Below are positions 54,855 through 63,828 of a stretch of DNA of 64,000 bases, in pieces. A model generated the notes under the pieces. The model had not been told where the DNA came from and ran no database searches. It saw only the letters and a program-made list of their open reading frames with translations. The DNA is taken from NCBI RefSeq assembly GCF_963677715.1, contig NZ_OY782495.1, positions 620,001 to 684,000 of the forward strand. Direction: 5' to 3'. The number at the start of each line of letters is the position of its first letter. Positions within the stretch are counted from its first letter, which is position 1. Source of the DNA: an uncultured Bacteroides sp. GTDB lineage: Bacteria; Bacteroidota; Bacteroidia; Bacteroidales; Bacteroidaceae. The translations under genes and the position numbers were made by a program.

Positions 54855-55670
54855 ATGAACTTGAACCCAAAAAATAATTCAGATTTAGCCTATATAACCA
54901 AATGTGTCTGCAAGATAGCTATCGAGGGAGGAGCTTTTCTGCAAGACGAGAGACATAAATTCAAGCGTGAGCGGGTAGAAGAGAAAAACAGCCATGACTA
55001 TGTGTCGTACGTGGACAAAGAATCGGAACGCCGCCTGGTATCCCAACTCTCGGCTCTGCTTCCCGAAGCCGGATTCATCGCTGAAGAAGGCTCCGCTACA
55101 CTTGCGGACGAGCAATATTGCTGGGTAATTGATCCGCTGGACGGGACGACCAATTTCATTCACGATAATGCTCCTTATTGTGTGAGTATTGCTCTGAGAA
55201 ATAAGTATGAAGTGCTTTTGGGCGTAGTGTACGAGGTGTGCCGCAATGAATGTTTTCATGCTTATAAAGATGCACCGGCTTATCTGAATGATAAAGAGAT
55301 ACGGGTTTCTGAGGTTTCTTCGCTAAATGATGCCTTTATTGAATTGGGGTTGCCCTACAACTTCAACGCCTATAAGCCAATGGCCGATTATCTGATACAT
55401 ACTCTCTACGGTAAAGTAGGCGGTACGCGTATTCAGGGTTCTGCCGCCGCCGAGTTATGCTACATCGCCGCCGGAAGATTTGAAGCCCGCATCGAGCAGT
55501 TTTTAGGCCCATGGGATGTGGCAGCGGGTTCCATTATTCTAAAGAATGCCGGAGGAAAGATTACTGATTTCTCCGACGAAGATTCATTTTATTCGGGCAA
55601 TGAGGTGCTTGCCACAAACGGCAAAATTCATCAAAGCTTACTGGATATTATTCATTTGTTTCACCCTTAA
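54855..55670 (+). CDS. Inositol monophosphatase family phosphatase
   Basis: 271 residues with the Mg2+-dependent phosphatase motifs: AEEGSA near residue 75, DPLDGTTNFIHD near 94 and the second motif GPWDVAAGSIILKNAGGK near residue 220. SuhB (inositol-1-phosphatase) and CysQ (PAP phosphatase) are the usual members; the presence of WVIDPLDGTTNF favours the inositol phosphatase type but not decisively. The gene starts 6 bp ahead of the ogt frame's first ATG, so the two are probably co-transcribed. Confidence 0.92.
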   Translation: MNLNPKNNSDLAYITKCVCKIAIEGGAFLQDERHKFKRERVEEKNSHDYVSYVDKESERRLVSQLSALLPEAGFIAEEGSATLADEQYCWVIDPLDGTTNFIHDNAPYCVSIALRNKYEVLLGVVYEVCRNECFHAYKDAPAYLNDKEIRVSEVSSLNDAFIELGLPYNFNAYKPMADYLIHTLYGKVGGTRIQGSAAAELCYIAAGRFEARIEQFLGPWDVAAGSIILKNAGGKITDFSDEDSFYSGNEVLATNGKIHQSLLDIIHLFHP

Positions 55671-55682
55671 CATTTCATGACC

Positions 55683-56168
55683 ATGAGGTATTATTATTCG
55701 CAAAACACTCCTGTCGGACCACTCTGCATTTGTGCCGACGAACAAGGCATCACAAAGATATCGTTCAATAAAGTGCCTGAAGGTGAAAGCCTCGAAGAAG
55801 AAACGCCGATAATCAAGCAGGCTTTCGAACAGCTTGCCGAGTACTTTAACGGCGAGAGAAAGCAGTTTGATCTGCCCCTAAATCTTCAGGGAACAGACTT
55901 TCAAAAGAAGGTGTGGGGTGTTCTCCAAAGTATTCCCTACGGAGAAACATGGAGTTACAAGCAGGTGGCCACAGCAGCCGGAAACCCCAAAGCATCACGG
56001 GCGGTGGGCATGGCCAACAATCGTAATCCAATTGCTATTGTTGTTCCGTGCCATCGGGTGATAGGTGCCAATGGTGCTCTGGTTGGTTATGCCGGCGGCC
56101 TGGAGATAAAAAAAAGCTTATTGGAAGTAGAAAAGAAAAAGTCACGAAAAAAGTTTCTATATTTGTAA
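55683..56168 (+). CDS. ogt: Methylated-DNA-protein cysteine methyltransferase
   Basis: About 161 residues from MRYYYSQNTPVGPL (another ATG at 55677). It removes methyl from O6-methylguanine onto its own cysteine, single turnover. The active-site motif IVVPCHRVIGANGALVGYAG (Cys near residue 119) and the helix-turn-helix ASRAVGMANNRNPI preceding it are clear. The usual length is about 160-170. It has no Ada activator domain. Confidence 0.96.
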   Translation: MRYYYSQNTPVGPLCICADEQGITKISFNKVPEGESLEEETPIIKQAFEQLAEYFNGERKQFDLPLNLQGTDFQKKVWGVLQSIPYGETWSYKQVATAAGNPKASRAVGMANNRNPIAIVVPCHRVIGANGALVGYAGGLEIKKSLLEVEKKKSRKKFLYL

Positions 56169-56199
56169 CCTTTACAAAAGGTACCGGCTTATTAAAGCT

Positions 56200-56565
56200 A
56201 TGACGCAACAAAAGAAAAAATATATCATTCCAACAATCCTCTACCCATTGTTGCTCTTATTACTCACAAACTGCCCCATAAAGCAGGAGATTAAGCAACA
56301 ATTGGGTGTACCTGTGAGTGCGCACTCCTCCGAGGATAAGCCCAATCAGGCAAGGAATTGTACATTTGTGCTGCAAAAGACAAACAAAGTTGTAATGCAG
56401 CAAGAAGAGACTCCTAATTCGCACAGCACTTATATGGTGGTCTCTTCTTCATTCTACTCATTAAGATCTTTTTCGGCACTCCACGATTCACTATATTCTC
56501 AAAAATCAACTAATCTTCAAGGAACTCCTCCTCTGTTTCTTCTTTTCAGAACACTATTGATTTGA
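56200..56565 (+). CDS. Small hypothetical exported protein
   Basis: 121 residues with a hydrophobic N-terminus (YIIPTILYPLLLLLLTNC, possibly a lipobox) and no other known domain. Its C-terminus (GTPPLFLLFRTLLI) loosely recalls the short exported protein at 41467, which also ends in an APP-type motif, but the histidine cluster is absent. It lies 31 bp after ogt and 85 bp before the DoxD-DoxA gene. It may be lineage-specific or not translated; coding support is weak. Confidence 0.5.
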   Translation: MTQQKKKYIIPTILYPLLLLLLTNCPIKQEIKQQLGVPVSAHSSEDKPNQARNCTFVLQKTNKVVMQQEETPNSHSTYMVVSSSFYSLRSFSALHDSLYSQKSTNLQGTPPLFLLFRTLLI

Positions 56566-56650
56566 TTTATCTGTTTCAGCTTATTTGTTTGCTTCAAAGG
56601 GCAACCGAGATTCTTTTTATTCATAAAACAAAATTAAATCAGATCCAATT

Positions 56651-57706
56651 ATGACACAATCAAATCATTTACCGGGAATGCAACAAATGTATTCCTCATT
56701 TGCCGTTTTCACCTTATCTCTTCGTCTGGTAGTAGGCTGGACTTACTTCTCGGCATTCTGGCGCCGCCTGGTTCTGGAGAACAAACTTACTCCCGACGAA
56801 GCAGGATATATCGGAGAAAAATTCAATCATTTCCTTCCCAATGCATTGGGCATCAAACCGCTCATTGAATACCTTGTTTCCAATCCCGAAGCCTTATGGT
56901 GGGCTATGGCTGTTTTTACCATTATAGAAGGTATCGTAGGTTTACTGTTCATGCTCGGATTCTTCACACGATTAATGAGCATCGGGGTATTGAGCCTTGC
57001 CGCAGGCATCTTACTAGGTTCCGGCTGGCTAGGCACCACCTGCTTAGACGAATGGCAGATCGGTATACTGGGCATCGCCGCCGGTTTCACGATTTTTCTT
57101 TCGGGTAGTGGCAAGTATTCACTGGATCAACTGCTTATAAACCGGAAGCCGGAAATAACAAACAAGAAATGGTTTCCATGGGTTGCATCAGGAACTCTTC
57201 CGCTAACTCCAAAGCTACTCAACAGAAGCGTTTTGACAGGCTCCCTCGTAATTCTTTCCATTACACTCTTCACCAATCAGTATTTTCACAATGGCGTGTG
57301 GGGTAAGTTGCATAATAAATCGGTTGCTCCCGTAATAGAGCTATCGGACGCAAGCCTAAATCGTAATGAATTACTGTTTACGGTTTACAGAGTGGAAGGT
57401 GTTGATGTCTACGGTTCTTTCCTGATAGGTATCACATTGGAGGATGACAAAGGAAATATCGTTATGAACCAGAACGGCCGACAGTTATCTTCTCTCGCAA
57501 AAGAGGATATAAAGAACGACTACATAGCCAAAGTGAAACCGGGTAAACATAGCCTTGTTATTCCCTTGGGAGCTAAAGCTCGAATAACAATAAAAGACTC
57601 TACCCTGCAAAATCTTCCGGAGGGCAATTACAAAATAAAGCTCACCGATATAAGTGGAATAACGTGGGAAAAGCAGGTTGCACTCTCTCCTTCATCGGTT
57701 CGTTAA
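56651..57706 (+). CDS. DoxD-DoxA fusion, thiosulfate:quinone oxidoreductase-like
   Basis: 351 residues. Residues about 15-160 form a four-helix DoxD/DoxX domain (LSLRLVVGWTYFSAFWRRLV, IEGIVGLLFMLGFFTRLMS, ILLGSGWLGTTCLDEWQIG); another helix lies near 190-210 (LTGSLVILSITLFTNQYF); residues about 225-345 are a soluble DoxA-like beta-domain (NELLFTVYRVEGVDVYGSFL, ending SGITWEKQV). In archaea the separate DoxD and DoxA proteins make thiosulfate:quinone oxidoreductase; here they are joined. Its actual electron donor in this organism is unknown. Confidence 0.82.
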   Translation: MTQSNHLPGMQQMYSSFAVFTLSLRLVVGWTYFSAFWRRLVLENKLTPDEAGYIGEKFNHFLPNALGIKPLIEYLVSNPEALWWAMAVFTIIEGIVGLLFMLGFFTRLMSIGVLSLAAGILLGSGWLGTTCLDEWQIGILGIAAGFTIFLSGSGKYSLDQLLINRKPEITNKKWFPWVASGTLPLTPKLLNRSVLTGSLVILSITLFTNQYFHNGVWGKLHNKSVAPVIELSDASLNRNELLFTVYRVEGVDVYGSFLIGITLEDDKGNIVMNQNGRQLSSLAKEDIKNDYIAKVKPGKHSLVIPLGAKARITIKDSTLQNLPEGNYKIKLTDISGITWEKQVALSPSSVR

Positions 57707-57783
57707 ACAAAGAACCGCCTAACTGAAATACCTCTACACGGCCCGTTTAAATAAAATATAGCTCGTAGTGGATTAACTAGGAC

Positions 57784-57818
57784 AAAGAGCCGATGCAAGT
57801 AGTTTGCATCGGCTCTTT
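57784..57818. terminator. Bidirectional terminator, 15-bp perfect stem
   Basis: AAAGAGCCGATGCAA (57784-57798) pairs with 57804-57818, loop GTAGT, with T-rich tail on the plus strand; it separates the DoxD-DoxA gene from the convergent ThuA operon. Confidence 0.92.
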
Positions 57819-57892
57819 CTTTTAAACGGATAAACAGTCTCTTACCAATCACAACATCAAAAAGATGAAGTATTAATACGAATCTTATTCTT

Positions 57893-58666
57893 CTATTTTC
57901 CGGCAGCCCACAAAATGGCATTGCCAAACATGGTCTTGAACTCGGCTGTTTGAAGCAGCGTGGCATCATGCCCCATCAGAAAGTAAACGTTGCGTGCTTT
58001 CATTTTCTCGTTAGTCCAGATAGCGGGATGGTCGCCCATCTTAATATCAGAATCGGGCTTATAGGTAGATTCGTCTACATTGGCCAATACATGAACGTTG
58101 GGACGCGGGTTCTTGTCAAACGTATACCACTCGTCATTAGGGATGGAGAAAGAGGCCGGCACGTTCTTCATCACCGGATGAGCGGCATCTTCGACCCGCA
58201 CGGTAGCCGTAGCTTTAGCGGCAATATAGTCTTTAAACTTAATACCGCCCATAAAGGTAGAAAACCATTGCCACATAGGATAGCCGTCAAAATCGCCCAG
58301 CAACGTGGCGTGATGAAAACCTACCCAGCCGCCACGGCCCTCTTCTATGTATTTCACAAAAGCGGCTTTCGACTTATCGCTCCATCTATACGGCGGAAAG
58401 TTCAACTGAATAAACACTTTATAATGAGACAAAAACTCTTCATCAATTTTCTCCGTACTAGTTAGCTCTGTAACTTCAAATTGATGGCTGGCGGCAAAGT
58501 CCTTGAGCCAGCTCAATGCAGCAGCCGTAAAACCTTCGTGCTGATCGCCTCTTTCGGCAAGTACCAGCACTTTATATTTCGGGGCATTCCCTTTCTGCGA
58601 GGCCATAGCCTGAAAGCTGAACGCTGTCATTAACAGCAAAACCAGCAAATACGTAAATCTATTCAT
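57893..58666 (-). CDS. ThuA-domain secreted protein
   Basis: 257 residues with signal peptide (residues 1-22, ending AMAS). The glutamine-amidotransferase-like ThuA fold is shown by YKVLVLAERGDQHEGFTAAA near the start, GWVGFHHATLLGDF near residue 110 and GHDATLLQTAEFKTMFGNAI near the C-terminus. In Rhizobium ThuA joins disaccharide 3-keto metabolism; in Bacteroides such proteins often accompany sugar breakdown genes. It is last in the leftward cluster, with 35 bp after the beta-helix gene. Confidence 0.9.
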   Translation of the reverse strand: MNRFTYLLVLLLMTAFSFQAMASQKGNAPKYKVLVLAERGDQHEGFTAAALSWLKDFAASHQFEVTELTSTEKIDEEFLSHYKVFIQLNFPPYRWSDKSKAAFVKYIEEGRGGWVGFHHATLLGDFDGYPMWQWFSTFMGGIKFKDYIAAKATATVRVEDAAHPVMKNVPASFSIPNDEWYTFDKNPRPNVHVLANVDESTYKPDSDIKMGDHPAIWTNEKMKARNVYFLMGHDATLLQTAEFKTMFGNAILWAAGK

Positions 58667-58701
58667 ACTATTTATTTTAAAAAGTTCTTTTTAACCGATT
58701 G

Positions 58702-61700
58702 TTATTTTATCCGCACACTGTACAAAGCCGAACGCCCCGTAATAAAAAGCGTATGGCCTTCTTTGCCGCCAAACTGAATAGTAGACGGACGCTCGGGAAC
58801 TTCAATCATTCCGATTTCCTTTCCCGACGGGTTATAAATGTAAATTTGTCCGTCGGCTACGTACAAATTACCCTCTTTGTCTACCGCCGAGCCAAATTCT
58901 CCCCTCTCCACGAAGTAAGTCAGGTTGGATAAAGTGCCGTTTGCGGCTACATCCATCTTTACCATCCGCTTGTCGTACTCATCCGCCGCATAATAGGGCT
59001 TGCCGGGATAGGCCTCCAGCACAGCCGAAGAACGCGCAAGGTCGTAGCACTCGGGGATAATAGTGACCCCGTCCGGAGCCACAAAGCAGTATTTGGGAAC
59101 AAAAACCAAAACTTCGTTAAAGTCGTGGTAATCTCGCCAACGATTAGAGGGGTAGAGTGCCTTCTGCACATTCGCAATCTGTCCCATCGGAACCTTCGGC
59201 AGCAGTTTAATGCTTTCTTCAGGGTTCTTCGTGTCAATAGCATATACCCAGCTGCCAAATCCGGAGTTTCCCCAGCCGCTAAAGGAGGTGCCATTGGCAT
59301 CGGGCAGTTCGTCAATGTGTTCCTGTTTACCGTCAATCAAGTAGCCGGGCTGAGGGTCGTACCGAAAAACAACCAAGAGATTATCTTGCGTGTCGCAAGC
59401 CAGTGACAGCGGTTTCCACGGGAAATCGGCCAAGAGTGAAAGAGAATTTGTCTCTACCGACCATTTGTATATGCGTCTCATCCGGTTCTCGCAAAAGTAG
59501 ATATTGCCTTTGCTGTCACGGGCAATGCCTTCGGCAAACTCAAAACCGGAAGCAAGGCGCTCTACCTTGCCCACCTCACCGCTAAGCGGCACTTTTCTCT
59601 GTTCTTTTCCGGTAATAAGTAAGCGCTGAAATTCCCACGGGCGAACTTCGGTATCACTATTAATGTCATAAATAGGCACATTCGTAGTATATTTTATCTG
59701 TGTATAGTTGTGCACGTTAAGAAATTCAATGCCCGCACAATTCCACGTACGCACGGAGTAAGGAGCCGGAGTTTCCAGACGGATGGTGCGGAACATATAC
59801 AGGTTGGCAAAAAGCATGTTCCGGCAATTCTCTAATTCCATAGGCTGGCAATCGGCACTCTCGCGATCTTCCTCTTCCATTTGCAGGGCATAGACTTTCC
59901 AATTGGTCACGTTGTTAAAGCGTGCTTCGTTGCGCACATGATGTTCGATGGAGATAGCATAAATACGCCCCGGAGTAGAGGTGTTGTTTACATAAAGTCC
60001 GTTGGTGCTGTAAGTGCTGGCAGTCCAGATATCTTTAAATGTTCCGCCTCCATTGTTCGTTATCCAGAGGCTCCAATGCTGATTGTCCCATGCACGGTCT
60101 TTGCCTACCAGCAAAACCGGATTTGAGGGAGAACTTACTTTTGGTTTTCCATAACCTCCCCAAGGCTTAGCGGGTCCTTTGCTCAGTGTGCCGTGACCGC
60201 CTACAAACTTTACATCGTTCAGGTAAGAATTGGCATCCGCCATCCACTTACACCCCACTGCGCGGTAATTGTAAGCTCCGGTATTGATACCGATACCGTT
60301 AAGCATATTATTGCCGCCCACAGACGATTCGAGCAACGCTTTGGGAGCGCCGAAGCCGCTGAACGCAGGTGTACTTTCTTCCAAAATAAATTGTGTGGCA
60401 AAGGGATGAAGCCCGATAAGGCGGGTGCCGGGTTTCATCTTCACTGTTTCGGTGAAACGATACCAGCCTTGCGGCACGTAGATAGTGGAATATTTGTTTA
60501 TTGCATCCTGAAAAATCTTCGTATCATCCGTCACCCCGTCGCCTTTGGCACCGAGATCTTTAATATTCACCCACGTTTCCATGGAGGGCAATGCAGGTAT
60601 ATCTTTTACTAAGGCTTGCGAAAGCTTGCGGAGAGGCTCAATAGAGTAGTTCGTGCGGTACTCGGGACGCGCAGTGAGGCTGTCCATCTCCAAACCATGA
60701 TTGTACTCTTTCACCAGATAAGTTCCTTCGGCAACCGTTGTTTGCTTGCCACTCCGGCGATACTGCACCAAAAGCGGTACATTCCGGCATTCTACGTTAC
60801 GGAGGGAAATCTGGTTATTGGCATTATCCTCATTGCTCACCACAATGGCCGGCCCGCTTACATTTACAAAGCGTGACTTTTCCATGAACAGCCTTTCGTG
60901 ATAGTTCGGAGTTATTTCCACCACCGTGGGCACATCTTTCGCCTGCAAATTAACGATGGTAAAACCTACTTCCTGACAATGGATAGCTGCCTTGCGCTGT
61001 CCTTCAAAGTAACTGTCTACCATCATCATCTGCCATCCCGGAGAACATTTTGTGGTATAAATACCATATTCGCCGCCATAGAAGGCTACGTTCTCCATTT
61101 CATTGCCCACGTCGTAAAGTCCGGCTTTCCCCTTACCGATAAAGACACTCATATTGCTCACAAAACTATGTTGTGCAAAGTGTGTGCGCAAAGCCACCGC
61201 ATACGGATTTCCATCCTCTATCTTCAGGTTAATGTTTGACATTGCACTGTAAAAGGTTCCGGCATTGGCATCATTCACGTTGTTTTCATCTTCCACCACA
61301 CCTCCGGTAAACCAAAACATGTATCGGGCTTTGCCTTTATCGGACTCCACAGCTTGCTGATAACCCGGAGAGTTTTTGGCCAACACAAATAAGGGACGTT
61401 TTTTGCCATAACCTATCAGGCGGATAGCAGCAGGCACATAAATAGTGCGTGATATTTTATAAGTTCCTTCGGGAATAAAGATTATGCCGAAGTTCTGCTC
61501 CTGTTTCAGCTTATTGATAGCCGTCTGCAACTGTTCCGACACATCGGCCTTTCCATCGGCTCTGATGCCATACTTTTCGGGAGTGAAATACACCGCCTCA
61601 GGGTCATTGGGGCGTTGTGTGTAAACGGATGCTTCGTTAACCGCCATTGATTTCATCGCTGTAAGAAGCAAGAAAACAAACGTTACTCTTCTGATTACAT

Positions 61701-61704
61701 TCAT
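58702..61704 (-). CDS. Secreted double beta-helix plus beta-propeller protein
   Basis: A 1000-residue protein with a signal peptide to about residue 21. Two pectate-lyase-3/GH55-like beta-helix modules open with YFTPEKYGIRADGKADVSEQ (near residue 38) and TWVNIKDLGAKGDGVTDDTK (near 385). From about residue 720 an NHL/SMP-30 type propeller follows (ASGFEFAEGIARDSKGNIYF, then FGSAVDKEGNLYVADGQIYI). GH55 enzymes also have two linked helices, which suggests a glycan lyase or hydrolase, but the catalytic residues are not obvious by eye. Neighbours (NagB-like, ROK kinase, MFS) point to breakdown of an amino-sugar or glucan polymer. Confidence 0.88.
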   Translation of the reverse strand: MNVIRRVTFVFLLLTAMKSMAVNEASVYTQRPNDPEAVYFTPEKYGIRADGKADVSEQLQTAINKLKQEQNFGIIFIPEGTYKISRTIYVPAAIRLIGYGKKRPLFVLAKNSPGYQQAVESDKGKARYMFWFTGGVVEDENNVNDANAGTFYSAMSNINLKIEDGNPYAVALRTHFAQHSFVSNMSVFIGKGKAGLYDVGNEMENVAFYGGEYGIYTTKCSPGWQMMMVDSYFEGQRKAAIHCQEVGFTIVNLQAKDVPTVVEITPNYHERLFMEKSRFVNVSGPAIVVSNEDNANNQISLRNVECRNVPLLVQYRRSGKQTTVAEGTYLVKEYNHGLEMDSLTARPEYRTNYSIEPLRKLSQALVKDIPALPSMETWVNIKDLGAKGDGVTDDTKIFQDAINKYSTIYVPQGWYRFTETVKMKPGTRLIGLHPFATQFILEESTPAFSGFGAPKALLESSVGGNNMLNGIGINTGAYNYRAVGCKWMADANSYLNDVKFVGGHGTLSKGPAKPWGGYGKPKVSSPSNPVLLVGKDRAWDNQHWSLWITNNGGGTFKDIWTASTYSTNGLYVNNTSTPGRIYAISIEHHVRNEARFNNVTNWKVYALQMEEEDRESADCQPMELENCRNMLFANLYMFRTIRLETPAPYSVRTWNCAGIEFLNVHNYTQIKYTTNVPIYDINSDTEVRPWEFQRLLITGKEQRKVPLSGEVGKVERLASGFEFAEGIARDSKGNIYFCENRMRRIYKWSVETNSLSLLADFPWKPLSLACDTQDNLLVVFRYDPQPGYLIDGKQEHIDELPDANGTSFSGWGNSGFGSWVYAIDTKNPEESIKLLPKVPMGQIANVQKALYPSNRWRDYHDFNEVLVFVPKYCFVAPDGVTIIPECYDLARSSAVLEAYPGKPYYAADEYDKRMVKMDVAANGTLSNLTYFVERGEFGSAVDKEGNLYVADGQIYIYNPSGKEIGMIEVPERPSTIQFGGKEGHTLFITGRSALYSVRIK

Positions 61705-61742
61705 GGTTTTTTGTTTCTGATTTCTTTAAATACAAAAATAGA

Positions 61743-63077
61743 TTATTCTACCATCTTTTTCACCCTGGAGCCTATCTGAGCATAGTACAGTATGAATAAT
61801 TCTCCAAAAAGAACAATGCACCACGTCCACCGCCATCCGTGAATGGCATCGGCCAGCACACCCTGCAATAATGGAATAATGGCACCACCCACTACACCGA
61901 TCATAAACACGCCCGATGCTACGGAAGTATATTTGCCCAATCCGGTAACGGATAAGGTAAAAATGGCTCCCCACATGATGGAATGAAACAGTCCCACGGC
62001 AACCAACAGCCACGGATTATTCGTCAAAATAGCCAAAGTGCTGAATAGAGTAGCCATAATAACAGTCACCGTTAGTTGCACGCGCGGCGGAACTTTACTT
62101 AAAGAACTGGCAACCAACCGGCCTATTAACATTCCTCCCCAATAAAGCGTAGCCATAAGGGCCGGAATGGAGAAATTTAGACCAAACAACGTCAACGAAT
62201 CGAAGCCGAAGAAATGAAAAGCATTCCCTGTATTCTGGAGCTCGATTGCATACAAATTTATATTATTACCTATTGAAACTTCTACACCGACATAAAAGAA
62301 AATAGTGATGACTCCCAGCGTCAGGTGCCGGAATGACCACACGCTCTTCTCAAGTAATTCGCCTTCTTCGGCCTTGGTACCCTGAATATCGGGCAAAGAA
62401 AGTTTAAACAAAATACCTACTACCACTGCCAGAATAGCCATAAGTGCCAGAAACGGCATCATCAGTTGTTCTACCCTGACATCCTCCATAGCCAATCCGC
62501 CAAACACGATTCCCGTGACAAAAAAAGGTGCCATGGTGGTACCAATAGAGTTGGATGCACCACCAATGCTTAAACGCTGAATAGACTGTGTGCCCTTTAC
62601 CGAGCATGCCACCAAATAAGGGTTAATCACCACTTGCAAGATAGTAGCGGATGCTCCTACCACAAACGAACCCAACAGAAAAATAAAATAGCCCACTGGA
62701 ACTGTAGCCGAGAAAAGATGAACCACAGAAAAAGGAAACTGCACCGTGTACCATGAAGAAAAGAAAAACAAACCCAGCCCGAATATCATTACAAACAAGG
62801 CACGGATCAATGTTATCTTATATCCAAACTTGGTTACCCAGTCGGAACCGACCTTGCCCGTGAGCGGATAAGCCAAAAACCAGGAGAAAGTGATAAGTGT
62901 AACAAACGTATTCTTTAAATCGCCCACCCCGCTAAGAAAAGCAGAGCGTAAGGGTGCCTGAAACTGACCGTTGGCCGTAGTTAAAAAACCAACGACAAAG
63001 AAAAGAAAGACCAACGTGATAAAAGGACCTATGTAACTTACCGGTTTGCTATTTTGTGCTTCCATAATGTTTTTCAT
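61743..63077 (-). CDS. MFS sugar permease (FucP/GlcP-like)
   Basis: A 444-residue inner-membrane transporter with twelve helices; starts possible at 63077 or four codons later. It resembles the FHS family: FLFFVVGFLTTANGQFQAPL, GASATILQVVINPYLV, RLSIGGASNSIGTTMAP, and the second-half motif GGAIIPLLQGVLAD. It likely imports a hexose or amino-sugar by proton symport. It lies between the NagB-like gene (2 bp gap) and the beta-helix gene (38 bp gap). Confidence 0.92.
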   Translation of the reverse strand: MKNIMEAQNSKPVSYIGPFITLVFLFFVVGFLTTANGQFQAPLRSAFLSGVGDLKNTFVTLITFSWFLAYPLTGKVGSDWVTKFGYKITLIRALFVMIFGLGLFFFSSWYTVQFPFSVVHLFSATVPVGYFIFLLGSFVVGASATILQVVINPYLVACSVKGTQSIQRLSIGGASNSIGTTMAPFFVTGIVFGGLAMEDVRVEQLMMPFLALMAILAVVVGILFKLSLPDIQGTKAEEGELLEKSVWSFRHLTLGVITIFFYVGVEVSIGNNINLYAIELQNTGNAFHFFGFDSLTLFGLNFSIPALMATLYWGGMLIGRLVASSLSKVPPRVQLTVTVIMATLFSTLAILTNNPWLLVAVGLFHSIMWGAIFTLSVTGLGKYTSVASGVFMIGVVGGAIIPLLQGVLADAIHGWRWTWCIVLFGELFILYYAQIGSRVKKMVE

Positions 63078-63079
63078 TA

Positions 63080-63817
63080 TTATAAGGTTAAATACTTTGC
63101 TGCATCGGCATCAAGCAAAAACTCGCAGTCAGGATGAAGTTGCAAAACAGAAGCGGGAACGTCTGTAGTTACAGGGCCTTGAAGCATCTTCTTCACCATT
63201 TCGGCTTTGTGTTCGCCCTTGGCTACGAGAATTATCTTTCGGGTGTGCATAATTGTTTTAATACCTAAAGTAAGTCCGCCCAACTCATGCTCGGGAGAGA
63301 CGTTGGTTTCACGTCTTACTCTGGCTTCAAAATCCGGATCCATAGGAGATACCCACGTTTCACTCTCAAACGGAGTGCCGGGTTGATTAATACCTATATG
63401 CCCGTTAAAGCCCAGTCCCAATATTTGCAAATCGGCTCCGCCCTTTTTCTCCAGTTCATTCTGAAACCATCGGCTTTCTCTGGCAAAATCATCGGAAATA
63501 GTGGGAGGCATAATGAAATTCTCTTCCTTAATGCCTAGCGGACCGGCTATCTGGTCTTTAATCATTGTGTAGCAACAGCCCTTATATGATCTGGGCAAAT
63601 TAGTTAGTTCGTCTACATTAAATAAGGTAATGTCCGATACATCAAACGGATGCAATTGATAGATTTCACTCACTATGGCATGCATGTTTTTGGTGGTTTG
63701 GCCCGTAGAGAGTCCAATAACAGCGCGGCGGTTGGCCAGCATCTCACCAATAATTCTCCAGGCAGCTATACGGTCAAATTCTGCCTCGTCACGAGCAATC
63801 GTAATCTTCATTTTCAT
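63080..63817 (-). CDS. Glucosamine-6-phosphate deaminase-like (NagB family)
   Basis: A 245-residue cytosolic enzyme related to NagB and 6-phosphogluconolactonase. Residues about 130-142 read LGLGFNGHIGINQPG, the NagB signature, and NVDELTNLP carries the base for ring opening; IGLSTGQTT near residue 34 binds the phosphate. NagB itself is longer (about 260-270), so this shorter form may act on another amino-sugar phosphate. It sits between a ROK kinase and an MFS permease, completing import, kinase and deaminase functions. Confidence 0.88.
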   Translation of the reverse strand: MKMKITIARDEAEFDRIAAWRIIGEMLANRRAVIGLSTGQTTKNMHAIVSEIYQLHPFDVSDITLFNVDELTNLPRSYKGCCYTMIKDQIAGPLGIKEENFIMPPTISDDFARESRWFQNELEKKGGADLQILGLGFNGHIGINQPGTPFESETWVSPMDPDFEARVRRETNVSPEHELGGLTLGIKTIMHTRKIILVAKGEHKAEMVKKMLQGPVTTDVPASVLQLHPDCEFLLDADAAKYLTL

Positions 63818-63828
63818 GGTATTTTTAT

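Noticed and set aside
56827-57114. Antisense ORFs within the DoxD-DoxA gene
   Set aside because: They are shadows of a well-supported membrane-protein gene on the other strand.
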